Below, piece by piece: positions 46,653 through 60,860 of a stretch of DNA of 64,000 nt (position 1 is the stretch's first letter; every line of letters starts with the position of its first letter). This DNA is from Luteimonas fraxinea. Lineage in GTDB: Bacteria > Pseudomonadota > Gammaproteobacteria > Xanthomonadales > Xanthomonadaceae. Under the pieces are notes generated by a model. It saw nothing but the letters and a program-made list of their open reading frames with translations. It ran no database searches and was not told the origin of the DNA. Location: contig NZ_CP089507.1 in assembly GCF_021233355.1 (NCBI RefSeq), forward strand, positions 3,783,001 to 3,847,000, in the 5' to 3' direction. A program made the position numbers and the translations under genes.

Positions 46653-46674
46653 CGGCAGCGGTTCGCGCAGAAGA

Positions 46675-46703
46675 AAAACCCGGCCTTGCGCCGGGTTTTT
46701 TTT
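46675..46703 (+). terminator. Intrinsic terminator after acnB
   Basis: AAAACCCGGC-CTTGC-GCCGGGTTTT with a further T-run. The stretch from here to 46867 contains nothing else recognised. Confidence 0.92.
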
Positions 46704-46867
46704 AAGCCTTCTACGTGCGTAGATCGGGGTCCTCACAATCCGACCTTCGGCGTGTTGCGTGCCGATTCCGGATCAGACGCGGGACAGCCGCGCTCTCCAA
46801 TGGAGGCGTGGCAGATGCCCGCCAATTGCGCGTGCAGCCGTGCAGGGGCGCGAAATGCGTACGCGTT

Positions 46868-47509
46868 CTACAGCGCGGCGATGCCGCGCGCGAGGTCGGC
46901 GCGATAGTGCAGATGCCAGTGACGGCCGCTGCCGGTCAATTCGTAGACCGCACAGTTGGGCATCGGCAGCGCGACCTGGAACTGGCGGAAAGCGCGCATG
47001 TCACCGGGTGTGTCGGCCGCGAAACCCATCAGGCGCCATGCCAGCAGACCGAACCAGATGCCATGCCCGAACAGCACGCTGTCGTCGTCCAGCGATGGCA
47101 TCGCGTCGATGAAGGCGTCGATGCGCGCGACGACCTCGGCGAACGTGTCGGCCTCGTCACCCATGCGTTCCTCACGGTCGCCGCGTGTCCAGTAGGCCTC
47201 GGTCAACGGACGCCGCTGTTCCCCGGTCAGACCTGCGATCCGCGCGGGATCGATCGCCGAGAATTCGTGCAGCAGCGGATGCACCTGCGCATCGCGCCCG
47301 GTGAACGCGCAGAACGCCTGCGCGGTCGAGCGCGCACGATCGAAGTGCGAAACGTACACGGGACCGGCAATCGCGCCCGCCAGTTGCGTGGCCAGCCAGT
47401 CGGCCTGCGTGCGTCCGCGCGCGGACAGTGGAATCGTGGCGTGAGGCAGGGTCTGCCCGCCGGCATTGGCCACGCTTTCGCCGTGGCGGACGAAGGTCAG
47501 CCGCGCCAT
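46868..47509 (-). CDS. Histidine phosphatase family protein
   Basis: 213 residues. The catalytic motif is VRHGES at 7-12 with H9 as the phosphohistidine, and a second His in LFGHGIWFGLL. The middle (YVSHFDRARSTAQAFC) carries the expected Arg. Members act as phosphoglycerate mutases or small-molecule phosphatases; the substrate is unknown. It ends a minus-strand run that starts with the secreted protein at 50236. Confidence 0.85.
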   Translation of the reverse strand: MARLTFVRHGESVANAGGQTLPHATIPLSARGRTQADWLATQLAGAIAGPVYVSHFDRARSTAQAFCAFTGRDAQVHPLLHEFSAIDPARIAGLTGEQRRPLTEAYWTRGDREERMGDEADTFAEVVARIDAFIDAMPSLDDDSVLFGHGIWFGLLAWRLMGFAADTPGDMRAFRQFQVALPMPNCAVYELTGSGRHWHLHYRADLARGIAAL

Positions 47510-47515
47510 GCGGCG

Positions 47516-48103
47516 TCAGATCGACTTGAGCATCTGCTGCCGGCGCAGCAGGAAGTCCCACAGGCTGCCGCCCATCTGCCGCCACAACACCGCCGAACGC
47601 AGCGAGGCCAGCAGCACCGCGCGGATTTCAGCGACGACGTTGGCCTGGCCGAGGTAATGCGGATTGCCCTGGACCATCACCTTCGGACGCAAGTGGCTCA
47701 CGGTGTCGGCATACAGCGCGCCGAGTGCGGCCAGCACTTCCGGATGGGTGTGTCCGAGCTCCTCGGCCTTGGGCTTGATCTCGAGGATGCCGTGGTGGAC
47801 TTCGCCGCTGACGGCGCTGTCCTGGATGAAGCGGCGCTCCAGTTGCACGACCGCGAGGCCGAGCTTGGGCAGCAGCGGGTCGCTGCCCTGGTTGCCGAAA
47901 TAGTCGCGCAGCAGCATCAGGCCGGGCACGACCGCATCGCGACCGCCGTAGACATCGGCGGGCGACGTGGCATCGATGCGGAACACGCTGTCGAGCGCGG
48001 TCGACAGTACCGCGGCGTCGGCCTGGCCGGTCTCGGCGATGCGGCGGACCTGCTTGAGCGCCTGCGCCATGCCGGCGAGGGCGAGGACACGTTGCTCCAT
48101 CAT
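47516..48103 (-). CDS. hflD: High frequency lysogenization protein HflD homologue
   Basis: 195 residues, all-helical, with [40 protein letters not shown] and [31 protein letters not shown]. HflD is found next to mnmA in most gammaproteobacteria, as here (4-bp overlap with mnmA). In E. coli it binds phage lambda CII; the cellular role is poorly defined. Confidence 0.92.
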   Translation of the reverse strand: MMEQRVLALAGMAQALKQVRRIAETGQADAAVLSTALDSVFRIDATSPADVYGGRDAVVPGLMLLRDYFGNQGSDPLLPKLGLAVVQLERRFIQDSAVSGEVHHGILEIKPKAEELGHTHPEVLAALGALYADTVSHLRPKVMVQGNPHYLGQANVVAEIRAVLLASLRSAVLWRQMGGSLWDFLLRRQQMLKSI

Positions 48104-49221
48104 GCCGGCACCCCGCGTGCGCGCAGTTCGAGCGGCGCGTCGGTGCGCGCGATGACCGCGCCGCCGAGGCAGACGTCGCCGTCGTAGAGCACCACGGACT
48201 GTCCGGGCGTGACCGCACGCTGGGGGCGGTCGAACCGCACGTCGAGCTGGCCGGTGTTCGCGTCGATGGTCACTTCGCAGGATTCCTCGTGTTGCCGGTA
48301 ACGGGTCTGGGCGGTGCAGCGGAAGCGCTGCGCCGGCGGGTCGCTGGCGATCCAGTGTGCGGGTTCGCTCGTCAGATGCGACGACAGCAGGTACGGCGTG
48401 TCGGCGCCCTGGGCGACGAAGAGCACATTGTCGCCCACATCCTTGCCGACCACATACCAGGGCGCCGCGTCGAAGCCGCGCACGCCCCCGATCTGCAGCC
48501 CTTCGCGCTGACCGAGGGTGAAATAGAAGACGCCGGGATGCATGCCGACGCGATGTCCGTCAGGCGTGCGCATCTCGCCCTGGCGTGCGGGCAGGTACTG
48601 GCCGAGGAACGTGCGGAAGTCGCGTTCGCCGATGAAGCAGATGCCGGTCGAATCCTTCTTCTCCGCGGTCGGCAGGCCGGCGGTGCGGGCGAGGGCGCGC
48701 ACATCGGTCTTGGGCAGATCACCGAGCGGAAACAGGGTGGCAGCGAGCTGCGACTGGCCGAGCTGGTGCAGGAAGTAGCTCTGGTCCTTGTTGCGGTCAC
48801 ACGCGCGCAGCAGGCGCCAACGGCCGCCTTCGAAGTCCACGCGCGCGTAGTGCCCGGTCGCAATCCTGGCCGCACCGAGGTCGCGCGCCGCCTCGAGGAA
48901 ATGCTTGAACTTGATCTCGCGATTGCACAGCACGTCGGGATTCGGCGTGCGGCCGGCCGCGTATTCGGCGATGAAGTGCTCGAACACGCCGGCCCAGTAT
49001 TCGCCGGAGAAATCGCGGAAGTGGATCGGCAGGCCCAGCCGGCCGGAGACGGCGACCGCGTCGCGGCGATCGTCCTCGGCCCGGCAGTCGCCGCTGCCGT
49101 CTTCGGCCCAGTTCTGCATGAACAGTCCGGCCAGCGGCGTGCCCGCGTCGCGCAGCAGCAGTGCGGCCACCGAGGAATCCACGCCGCCGGACATGCCGAC
49201 GATGACCTCCGGGGCGCTCAC
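48100..49221 (-). CDS. mnmA: tRNA 2-thiouridylase MnmA
   Basis: 373 residues from a GTG at 49221 in an overlap with the nudix stop. It makes 2-thiouridine at tRNA wobble position 34. PP-loop [18 protein letters not shown], catalytic cysteines in [14 protein letters not shown] and [12 protein letters not shown], plus [10 protein letters not shown] and [19 protein letters not shown] are all present. The frame stays open upstream antisense but that is not part of the protein. Confidence 0.97.
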   Translation of the reverse strand: MSAPEVIVGMSGGVDSSVAALLLRDAGTPLAGLFMQNWAEDGSGDCRAEDDRRDAVAVSGRLGLPIHFRDFSGEYWAGVFEHFIAEYAAGRTPNPDVLCNREIKFKHFLEAARDLGAARIATGHYARVDFEGGRWRLLRACDRNKDQSYFLHQLGQSQLAATLFPLGDLPKTDVRALARTAGLPTAEKKDSTGICFIGERDFRTFLGQYLPARQGEMRTPDGHRVGMHPGVFYFTLGQREGLQIGGVRGFDAAPWYVVGKDVGDNVLFVAQGADTPYLLSSHLTSEPAHWIASDPPAQRFRCTAQTRYRQHEESCEVTIDANTGQLDVRFDRPQRAVTPGQSVVLYDGDVCLGGAVIARTDAPLELRARGVPA

Positions 49222-49700
49222 GGAATCTGGCGCACGGCCGACAACGGGAAGCGCTGGCCGGCGAGGCAATCGGCGACGACCTGCCAGACCAGCGGGCTGC
49301 GGTGTCGCGCCGCTTCGGCCTGCAGCTGCGCCGGGGTGAACCAGGTGGCTTTCTCGATGCCTTCGTCGAGCGCGCGCGCCGGATCGTGCGACAGCGGGCG
49401 CGCGGCGAAGGCGAAACGCAGGAAATGCCGGCCGTTGGCCTCGCCCGGGCGCGGCGCGGACTTCCAAAGATAACTGCCGATGAAGCCGGTCAGCTCGACC
49501 GTCCAGCCCGATTCCTCGAGCGTCTCGCGCACGGCGGCGTGCAGCAGCGATTCGTCCGGTTCCAGATGGCCGGCCGGCTGGTTGATCACCAGGCGCCCGT
49601 CGACGCGCTCCTCGATGCAGAGCACGCGGCCGCCATCCATGACCACGGTGGCGACGGTCACATCCGGCTGCCAGAAGCGCGGATCGGCGGACACCGCCAT
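49218..49700 (-). CDS. Nudix hydrolase, NudJ-like
   Basis: 160 residues. The nudix box [23 protein letters not shown] fits Gx5Ex7REUxEExGU exactly. NQPAGHLE and the position directly upstream of mnmA match NudJ, a nucleoside di/triphosphate and thiamine pyrophosphate phosphatase in E. coli. Coupled to mnmA by a 4-bp overlap and begins at the stop of the preceding secreted protein gene. Confidence 0.9.
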   Translation of the reverse strand: MAVSADPRFWQPDVTVATVVMDGGRVLCIEERVDGRLVINQPAGHLEPDESLLHAAVRETLEESGWTVELTGFIGSYLWKSAPRPGEANGRHFLRFAFAARPLSHDPARALDEGIEKATWFTPAQLQAEAARHRSPLVWQVVADCLAGQRFPLSAVRQIP

Positions 49701-50236
49701 CAGAGATTGTCCTCGCCGGTGAGCTGCAGCTCCATGTCGTCGGCCAACTGCGCGGCGATTTCGAGCGCCTGCTCGAAACGCGCGCCGTCAGCGTCGTCGT
49801 GGAGTTTGATCACATAGAACAGTGTGTCGCCCGCGATCTCCCACCCGCCGAGAATATTGCGCTGGCTGTCGCGCAGCAGCATGTCGGCCTGCTCGGCGCT
49901 GAAGCCGCCCGCGGGCACCGGCGCGGCGGGCGAGAACACCTCCCGGACTGCGCTGTCGCCGAGCACGTGGGCGCTGCCGGCGACGAACGCGAGCTGGCTG
50001 CGGTTCTCCTGCTGCCAGGCGAACACGACGCGGTAATCGCCGTCCTCATCGCGCTCGTAGCGCACGCCGTGGGCGTCGAGCCGCTGCGCGAGCGTGTCTT
50101 CGGCGCTGGGGACGAGGTCGGCCGCGGGCGGTTGACGCTCCGGCGCGCCTTCTCCGGCCGCGACGATCGGCGACAGGGCGAGCAGGCAGGCGAGCGGCAA
50201 CAGGCGCGATGCCCGGAACAGGCGGCGGTGATGCAT
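49700..50236 (-). CDS. Secreted protein, possibly YbjN-like, function unknown
   Basis: 178 residues. Signal peptide ([17 protein letters not shown]) followed by a short Pro-rich linker and a globular part ([24 protein letters not shown] ... [16 protein letters not shown]). The pattern resembles YbjN/SRC-type folds but I cannot assign a role. Its stop overlaps the nudix start by one base. Confidence 0.6.
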   Translation of the reverse strand: MHHRRLFRASRLLPLACLLALSPIVAAGEGAPERQPPAADLVPSAEDTLAQRLDAHGVRYERDEDGDYRVVFAWQQENRSQLAFVAGSAHVLGDSAVREVFSPAAPVPAGGFSAEQADMLLRDSQRNILGGWEIAGDTLFYVIKLHDDADGARFEQALEIAAQLADDMELQLTGEDNL

Positions 50237-50309
50237 CGAGGCACCGGGTCGGGGGAATGCCGGTCATTCTGACGACCGGGGTCCGGGGCGTCCATCCACG
50301 GCGCGGCGG

Positions 50310-50315
50310 TATAAT
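50310..50315 (+). promoter_or_regulatory. -10 element of a probable leaderless clpS transcript
   Basis: TATAAT ends 6 nt before the clpS ATG at 50322, placing the expected transcription start at or next to the first codon. The -35 region is weak. Confidence 0.55.
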
Positions 50316-50321
50316 CGGCGG

Positions 50322-50642
50322 ATGAGTCGCAGACACGAACACGAACATGATCACGGCACTGCGGTGGCCCCCGGCCGCCCGGAAGTCGCGCCACCGCCGC
50401 TGTACTCGGTGCTGCTGCTCAATGACGACTACACGCCGATGGACTTCGTGGTCGAGATCCTGGTGCGGTTCTTCGCGCTGGATCTCGAACGCGCGACCCA
50501 GGTGATGCTCCACGTGCACACGCGCGGCCGGGGCGTGTGCGGCATCTACAGCCGGGAAGTCGCGGAGTCGAAGGTCGCGCAGGTGAACGAATACGCACGG
50601 CTCAATCTGCACCCCTTGCTCTGCACGATGGAAAAGGCCTAA
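50322..50642 (+). CDS. clpS: ATP-dependent Clp protease adaptor ClpS
   Basis: 106 residues. After a His/Glu-rich tail ([10 protein letters not shown]) comes the N-degron binding core: [44 protein letters not shown]. The Asp-Asp and His residues that bind N-end-rule substrates are present. It delivers substrates to ClpA, encoded next. Confidence 0.97.
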   Translation: MSRRHEHEHDHGTAVAPGRPEVAPPPLYSVLLLNDDYTPMDFVVEILVRFFALDLERATQVMLHVHTRGRGVCGIYSREVAESKVAQVNEYARLNLHPLLCTMEKA

Positions 50643-50720
50643 TAAGCCCACGGGGGCAGGGTTTGTTTGCCGGAATCGGGCCCCATCTAGGGTGTCAGTG
50701 AAGCCGGAGGCGACCGCCCC

Positions 50721-53006
<2,286 letters not shown>

Positions 53007-53029
53007 CCGGCGCCGCGGACCGTGTCACG

Positions 53030-53059
53030 AAGAAGGCGCCCGAGGGCGCCTTCTTTTTT
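53030..53059 (+). terminator. Bidirectional terminator after clpA
   Basis: AAGAAGGCGCC-CGAG-GGCGCCTTCTT followed by TTTT, between clpA and the convergent DUF885 gene. Confidence 0.93.
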
Positions 53060-53079
53060 GTGGCGGATACGGACTTCGA

Positions 53080-54953
53080 TCAGCGCGCAGATGCCTCCAC
53101 CCACGCGTCCACACGACGCTCGAGCAGATCCAGCGGCAGCGCGCCGCCGCCGAGCACCGCATCGTGAAAACCGCGCACGTCGAAGCGGTCGCCGAGGCGT
53201 TCTTCGGCCTTGCTGCGCAATTCCTGGATGCGGATCATGCCGATCTTGTAGGCCGTTGCCTGGCCCGGCCACGACAGATAGCGCTGCACTTCCGAGCGGA
53301 TCGTCGCTTCGGGGAAGCCGCTGTTGTTGTTGAAGTAATCGACCGCCTGCTGCTCGGTCCAGCCCTTGGCGTGCATGCCGGTGTCGACGACCAGCCGGAT
53401 TGCGCGCCACAGCTCGGAACTCAGCTGCCCGTAGCGCGAATAGGGATCAGCGTAGGTACCCGGGATTTCCTTGGCCTGCCATTCCGAATACAGGCCCCAG
53501 CCTTCCGAGTACGCGGTGGTCTGGTACTGGGTGCGGAACTGCGGCAGGCCGGTGAGTTCCTGCGCGATCGCGATCTGCATGTGATGGCCGGGCAGGCCTT
53601 CGTGATATGCGATGACTTCGAGTTCCGGCTTCGGCATCGCGTTCATGTCGGACAGATGCGCGTAGTAGATGCCGGGTCGTGTGCCGTCGGGGCTGCTCGG
53701 AAAATAGTGCTGCGCGGCGCCGGGTTCTTCGCGGAACGATTCGACCCGGCGCACGACGAGATCTGCCTTCGGCAGCAGGCCGTAGAACTGCGGCAACTGC
53801 TGCTTGATGTTGTCGAGCAGGCGCGTGGATTCATCGAGATACGCCTGGCGGCCCGCATCGGTGTTCGGGAACTTGAATTGCGGATCGGTGGCGATGAAGC
53901 GGAAGAACGCCTGCAGGTCGCCATCGAAACCGACTTCGGCCTTGATCGTCTCCAGATCCTTGTGGATGCGCGCCACGTCCTGCAGGCCGATGTCGTGCAC
54001 CTGTTCGGGCGTCAGGTCGGTGCTGGTATTGCGGCGCAACTGCGAGGCGTAATACGCCTTGCCGTTGGACTGCGTGGTGCCGACACCGGCGGGGTTCTCC
54101 AGCGCGTTGCCGATGTCGCCTTCGTACCATGCGATCACGCGGCCGTAGGCCGGCCCGACCGACTCGACCAGCGCTGTGCGTGCCTGCGCCTTGAGCGCGT
54201 CGGCGGTTTCGGCATCGATCGTGCCGGCGTCGCGCAGCGCATCGGCTTTCGCGACCAGGTCGGCCCACAGGGCGGTGTCCTCGCCATCGGTGAACGGGGC
54301 GCCGGTGATCACGTTGCGCGCCTGCGCGATCACCCCGGTGTAGGTGAACCCGGGGCGCGGATGCTGGCCGCGGCGCTCGTGGCGGCATGCCCGAGCAGGG
54401 TGTCGAACATCGTCGGCAGCGCCTGCAGGCGTGCGATGTACGCGCGATAGTCCGCCTCGCTGTCGACCTTGTGGAAGTTGATCAGCACCGTGGGCAGCAT
54501 TGCCTGCGGGCCCATCATCTGGTCGAAGGCGTAGGCGTTGCGGCGGAACTGGAACTGCGCCGTCGCATCGCGCGTCTGCTGTGCCCAGAGGTCGTAGGAC
54601 AGACGACCCTCCGCATCGAGTGCATCCCGGTCGAAGATGCGCGTCATTGTTTCCGCACTGGCCTGTTGCCAGGCGAGCTGTTCCTGCGCCGCCGCATCGG
54701 ACACGTCGTCGAGCTGGTCGTACAGATCCTTGCGGCCCAGCATCGTCAGCCCGATCGGACTGAAGCGGAGCGAGGCTTCGTACTGCTGGTCGAGCCAGGC
54801 ATTGAGGCGTGCGGTCTCGGCCGCAGGCGGCGCCTGGGTCATCGCGGCGGGCGCGGCGCCCGCGGTCGGCACGGTCTGCGCGAGGGCAGGCAGGGCGAAC
54901 GCGAGCGCGAGGGTGAGCGCGGTCACGGCGGGCAATCGGGGCATCGGCGGCAT
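53080..54953 (-). pseudogene. DUF885-family metallopeptidase-like lipoprotein/secreted protein, frameshifted
   Basis: The gene is split between two frames. The first part starts at the ATG at 54953 with a signal peptide (RLPAVTALTLALAFALPALAQ) and runs 207 residues to a stop at 54330. The second part, in another frame, continues from about GFTYTGVIAQARNVITGAPF to 53080 and contains the HEGLPGHHMQIAIAQ motif and AYSEGWGLYSE of DUF885 proteins. Joined they give about 620 residues, a normal family length. The break is near 54343-54360, at a C/G run (plus-strand GAACCCGGGGCG). One missing base explains it. This could be a sequencing error, a recent mutation or, less likely, recoding. Confidence 0.75.
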
Positions 54954-55091
54954 CCGTTCGGTCAGGTGGACCGAGCCTACCCCGTGGATGTCCTGCAGGC
55001 CTACGGTTCCGTCCGGCCCGTGTACCGGGCGAGTGCCCGGAACGACGAAGGCGGCCCATGGCCGCCCTCGGAAGATACTGCTGTCCCGCAA

Positions 55092-55310
55092 TTACTTCAT
55101 GCGGTAGGTGATGCGGCCCTTGGTCAGATCGTAGGGCGTCATTTCCACCTTGACCCGGTCACCGGTCAGGATGCGGATGTAGTTCTTGCGCATACGTCCG
55201 GAGATGTGCGCAATGATTTCGTGGCCGTTCTCGAGCTTCACCCGGAACATGGTGTTCGGGAGGGTCTCGGAGACCGCGCCTTCGAACTCGATGACGTCGT
55301 CTTTCGCCAT
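55092..55310 (-). CDS. infA: Translation initiation factor IF-1
   Basis: 72 residues, the standard length: [46 protein letters not shown], an S1/OB fold. It binds the ribosomal A site during initiation. Placed between clpA and aat as in E. coli. A longer in-frame ORF upstream is not part of the protein. Confidence 0.98.
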   Translation of the reverse strand: MAKDDVIEFEGAVSETLPNTMFRVKLENGHEIIAHISGRMRKNYIRILTGDRVKVEMTPYDLTKGRITYRMK

Positions 55311-55340
55311 TCGTCTGGAATATCCGTCGTTAGGGATGCG

Positions 55341-55371
55341 GCGCGCGGCTCGAATGATTTCGAGCTCGCGC
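55341..55371 (-). other. Stem-loop in the infA 5' untranslated region
   Basis: GCTCGAA-TGAT-TTCGAGC (55348-55365) extended by GCGCG/CGCGC outer pairs. It ends about 30 nt before the infA ATG and could influence translation. Confidence 0.55.
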
Positions 55372-55385
55372 CAACAAAGCGGGGT

Positions 55386-55414
55386 ATTGTCGCACGCGGC
55401 TGCGGGCGATGCAA
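55386..55414 (-). promoter_or_regulatory. infA promoter
   Basis: On the minus strand TTGCAT (55414-55409), a 17-bp spacer and GACAAT (55391-55386), about 75 bp before the infA ATG. A run of eight T lies just upstream on the minus strand after aat. Confidence 0.6.
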
Positions 55415-55434
55415 AAAAAAGCCAACCATGAGCG

Positions 55435-56178
55435 TCAGTCTGGCGCGCCCAGCAAGGCGGCCGGGATTTCGCCGAACGCCCCGGTCCATGCGCCCATGAC
55501 CGGGGCCGGCGCTTCGGCCAGAACGTCGACCGATTCGATGAACCGTTCACGCGGCCAGCTGGCCGCGCCCAGTGACGCCAGGTGCGGATTGCCGACTTGG
55601 GCATCGATCAGCGGCATGTCCCAGTGACGCATCTGCCGGGCGAGACCGAACAATGCCGCTTTCGAGGCGCCGGTGCGGGCACTGAACATGCTTTCGCCGA
55701 AGAACATCCGGCCGATCGACACGCCGTAGATGCCGCCGACGAGCTCGGCGCCGTCGAACACTTCGACGCTGTGGGCGGCGCCTGCCGCGTGCAACGCGGC
55801 GTAGGCGTCGCGCATGGAATCGGTGATCCAGGTGCCATCCTGCCCGGGGCGTGGCGCCTGCGCGCAGGCAGTCACGACCTCGGCGAACGCGGTATCGGCA
55901 CGCAGGGTCCAGTCGCTGCCGCGCAAGGTGCGTGCGAAGCGGCGATTGGGGCGCAGCTCCGCGGTCTCGAACACCGTGCGCGGATCCGGCGACCACCACA
56001 GGATCGGCTGGCCGTCGGAGAACCACGGAAACACGCCATGCCGATAGGCGTTGTGCAGTCGCGGCACCGACAGGTCGCCACCGAACGCGAGCAGGCCGTC
56101 GGGACGGCGCAATGCGCTGTCGACCGGCGGAAACGGCGCATCCGGCTCCACGCCGAGGCGCGGCAGATGCAGGCTCAC
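55435..56178 (-). CDS. aat: Leucyl/phenylalanyl-tRNA-protein transferase
   Basis: 247 residues from a GTG in a 4-bp overlap with the upstream gene. It adds Leu or Phe to N-terminal Lys/Arg, creating N-degrons read by ClpS-Clp[61 protein letters not shown] and [18 protein letters not shown] are diagnostic. Its pathway partners clpS and clpA are 3-5 kb away. Confidence 0.97.
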   Translation of the reverse strand: MSLHLPRLGVEPDAPFPPVDSALRRPDGLLAFGGDLSVPRLHNAYRHGVFPWFSDGQPILWWSPDPRTVFETAELRPNRRFARTLRGSDWTLRADTAFAEVVTACAQAPRPGQDGTWITDSMRDAYAALHAAGAAHSVEVFDGAELVGGIYGVSIGRMFFGESMFSARTGASKAALFGLARQMRHWDMPLIDAQVGNPHLASLGAASWPRERFIESVDVLAEAPAPVMGAWTGAFGEIPAALLGAPD

Positions 56179-57302
56179 GGCGTGGGCCGCCGGAACGGAC
56201 TGCTGGCGGCGAGTGTTGCGGCGTAACCGCGGATCGACTGCGCTTCCTGCGCGCACCACTCGTGCAGCGCGCGGCGGAATTCGGGATCGGCGATCCAGTG
56301 GCGGCTGTGCACCAGCGTCGGCAGAAAGCCACGCGCGAGTTTGTGTTCGCCCTGTGCGCCGGGTTCGAAGTGACGCAGGCCTGTCCGCAGGCAGTAGTCG
56401 ATGCCCTGATAATAGCAGGTTTCGAAATGCAGGCCGGGCAGGGTGGCGATCGCGCCCCAGTAGCGGCCGTACAACGTGTCGCCACCGCGCAGGCACAGCG
56501 CACCGGCGACGGGAACGTCGCCGAGGTCGGCCAGCACCAGCACCAGCTGGCGCGGCATCGTCTTGGCGAGATGCCGCAGGAAATCGAGCGTCAGCGCGGG
56601 CGAGTTGCCGTATTCGGCGAAGGTCTGCAGATAGAAGCGATACATCGTCGCGAGATCGTCGTCGCTGGCCTCGTCGCCGTGCAGCACGCGGAAGGTCACC
56701 CCGGCGCGCGCGACCTTGGCGCGTTCCTGGCGGATGTTCTTGCGGTGCTTGTGGTCCATCGCGGCGAGGTAGTCATCGAACGTCGACCAGTCGTTGGGAT
56801 TGCGCCAGTGGTACTGCACGTCGATGCGCGGCAGCCAGTCAGCGCCGAAGGCGTCCGCTTCCGCTGCGGTATGGAAATTGACGTGAGCGGACGACCAGCC
56901 CGCATCGCCAGTCGCGCGTTCGATGGCGACGCGCAGCGCGGTCTGTGCAGCGGCGTCGCGCGCCAGCAGACGCGGACCGGTCACCGGCGAATAGGGCGAG
57001 GCGACCAGCAGCTTCGGGAAATAGTCATGGCCGTACTGCGCATACGCATGCGCCCAGGCGTGGTCGAACACGAACTCGCCGTGCGAGTTGGTCTTGCGGT
57101 ACGCGGGTGCCGCGGCGATCAGCGTGTCGTCGTCCCACAGCGTCAGATGCTGCGGCGTCCAGCCCCATTCGGCGCGCAGGCAGCCGTGCTGCTCCAGGCC
57201 TGCGAGAAAGGCATGGCTGACGAAGGGGTTGCCGTCATGCAGCGCATCCCAGTCCGCTGCCGGCACATCCGACAGTTGCGACAGCACGCGCAGCGCGGTC
57301 AT
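56175..57302 (-). CDS. GNAT/FemAB-like acyltransferase (PF04339 type)
   Basis: 375 residues. The family is marked by DGNPFVSHAFLAGLEQHG, the central HKHRKNIRQERAKVARAGVTFRVLHG and the C-terminal YGRYWGAIATLPGLHFETCYYQGIDYC and FEPGAQGEHKLARGFLPT. These proteins resemble peptidoglycan bridge-forming FemX enzymes, but function is unproven. Starts in an ATGA overlap with the DUF2254 gene and ends overlapping aat, so it lies inside a coupled operon. Confidence 0.82.
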   Translation of the reverse strand: MTALRVLSQLSDVPAADWDALHDGNPFVSHAFLAGLEQHGCLRAEWGWTPQHLTLWDDDTLIAAAPAYRKTNSHGEFVFDHAWAHAYAQYGHDYFPKLLVASPYSPVTGPRLLARDAAAQTALRVAIERATGDAGWSSAHVNFHTAAEADAFGADWLPRIDVQYHWRNPNDWSTFDDYLAAMDHKHRKNIRQERAKVARAGVTFRVLHGDEASDDDLATMYRFYLQTFAEYGNSPALTLDFLRHLAKTMPRQLVLVLADLGDVPVAGALCLRGGDTLYGRYWGAIATLPGLHFETCYYQGIDYCLRTGLRHFEPGAQGEHKLARGFLPTLVHSRHWIADPEFRRALHEWCAQEAQSIRGYAATLAASSPFRRPTP

Positions 57303-58609
57303 CCGCTGCGTCCGTCGACGCTGTCGCCGGCTTCGATGACGGTGCGCCGCAACAGCTCGCGGTCGGGCTCGAACGTCAGCGCGGTCATCGCGCGCGCCAT
57401 CGCCAGTCCCGCGTGGCGGCTGGCGGCCGCGGCGAAGACGGGATCGCCGGACGCGGCAATTGCCGCGAGTCCCTTCTGCATGCGGATACCGATTTCCACC
57501 AGACCGGCGCCATCGCGGGCCAGCGAGGGATACAGATCGCCGAACACATCGTCGATGTCGATCGCGGGCACGAACACGCGCGCATGGCGGATATCGGTTG
57601 CGCCTGCCGGCACGCCCAGCCGCGCCCACTCGCACATCAGCCGGGTCACGGTGCCGATGATGTCGATCGCGGTGCCGGCATCGTTGATGCTGGCCGACAG
57701 CGCGCGGCTGCCGATCTCGGTCAGCACGACGAAGCCGTAGCGCGGGTCCTGCTCGAAGCTGCGTTCGTCGCTGATGGTGAACGCGCTGCGCACGCGCTCG
57801 ACAACCGCATCGGTTGCAGGCAGACCGCGTGCGGCGACCAGCGCACGACCGGGGGCGGCGAACACGCCCGGCAGTGACACCACGTGGATCTCGCCGTCAT
57901 GTTCGGCTGCGATCGCCGCCAGCAGCGCGACATCGATGTGCTCGACGTAGCCGATGTCCCGGGCCTCGAACGGCGTCGCATCTGCAGGCACACCGGGCGA
58001 GGGGGCCGCGCCGAGATACGGATCGGCCGCGTACTGGCGCATCGCGCGCCGGGTTACGTCCTCGACCAGATTGATCGTCGCGCCGAGCCGGCCAAAGCTC
58101 GACAGCTGCTCGATCCAGCGCAACAGGGTCAGGGTGATCAGCACGATCACCAGCACGGTGGCGGCGAACAGCACGACGCGACCGCTGTCGCCGTAGATGC
58201 CGGTGCTCAGGGCGATCAGACCGACGACCGCGAACAGGAACGCGCCGATGAAAGTCGCCAGCGCGCCTTGGGCGCCGCTGTCGGCGATAAGCAGGCGCGT
58301 CGCCCGCGGCGTGGCGCTGGTCGAGGCCGAGCTGTAGGCCGAGACCATCGTCGACAGCGAGAATGTCGTCACCGCCAGCATCGACGCGGCGAGGATGCCG
58401 AGCAGGTTGCCGACCGAATCGGCACCGATGCGGCCGGCCAGCGATTCAGGAATCCAGGTCTTGACCAGGGCGCCGACCAGCGCGGTGACGATCGCCAGGC
58501 CGCAGTAGATCGTCGCGCGCACCCACATGCGCCGGGATTCCCGGCGCAGAATCAATCGCAGTTGCGCCAGGGTCATGCGCAGCGTCCCGCGCGCGGGGCC
58601 GGAACGCAT
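57299..58609 (-). CDS. DUF2254-family membrane protein
   Basis: 436 residues. Four hydrophobic helices in the N-terminal 150 residues (ATIYCGLAIVTALVGALVKTW; LLGILAASMLAVTTFSLSTMV; FIGAFLFAVVGLIALSTGIYG; VVLFAATVLVIVLITLTLLRW) are followed by a soluble C-terminal part. No function has been assigned to the family. Start at the ATG at 58609; an in-frame ATG at 58576 is also possible. It lies 17 bp after trxB. Confidence 0.82.
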   Translation of the reverse strand: MRSGPARGTLRMTLAQLRLILRRESRRMWVRATIYCGLAIVTALVGALVKTWIPESLAGRIGADSVGNLLGILAASMLAVTTFSLSTMVSAYSSASTSATPRATRLLIADSGAQGALATFIGAFLFAVVGLIALSTGIYGDSGRVVLFAATVLVIVLITLTLLRWIEQLSSFGRLGATINLVEDVTRRAMRQYAADPYLGAAPSPGVPADATPFEARDIGYVEHIDVALLAAIAAEHDGEIHVVSLPGVFAAPGRALVAARGLPATDAVVERVRSAFTISDERSFEQDPRYGFVVLTEIGSRALSASINDAGTAIDIIGTVTRLMCEWARLGVPAGATDIRHARVFVPAIDIDDVFGDLYPSLARDGAGLVEIGIRMQKGLAAIAASGDPVFAAAASRHAGLAMARAMTALTFEPDRELLRRTVIEAGDSVDGRSG

Positions 58610-58626
58610 GCGCCTGGCATCGGGAC

Positions 58627-60814
<2,188 letters not shown>

Positions 60815-60860
60815 CGTAAGATCAAAGGCCTGTACCGACTTCCTCAGGTAAAGACGCACG

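Noticed and set aside
53007..55434. tRNA-Ser gene expected between clpA and infA by analogy with E. coli
   Set aside because: No cloverleaf or CCA end can be found in the non-coding parts of this interval on either strand.
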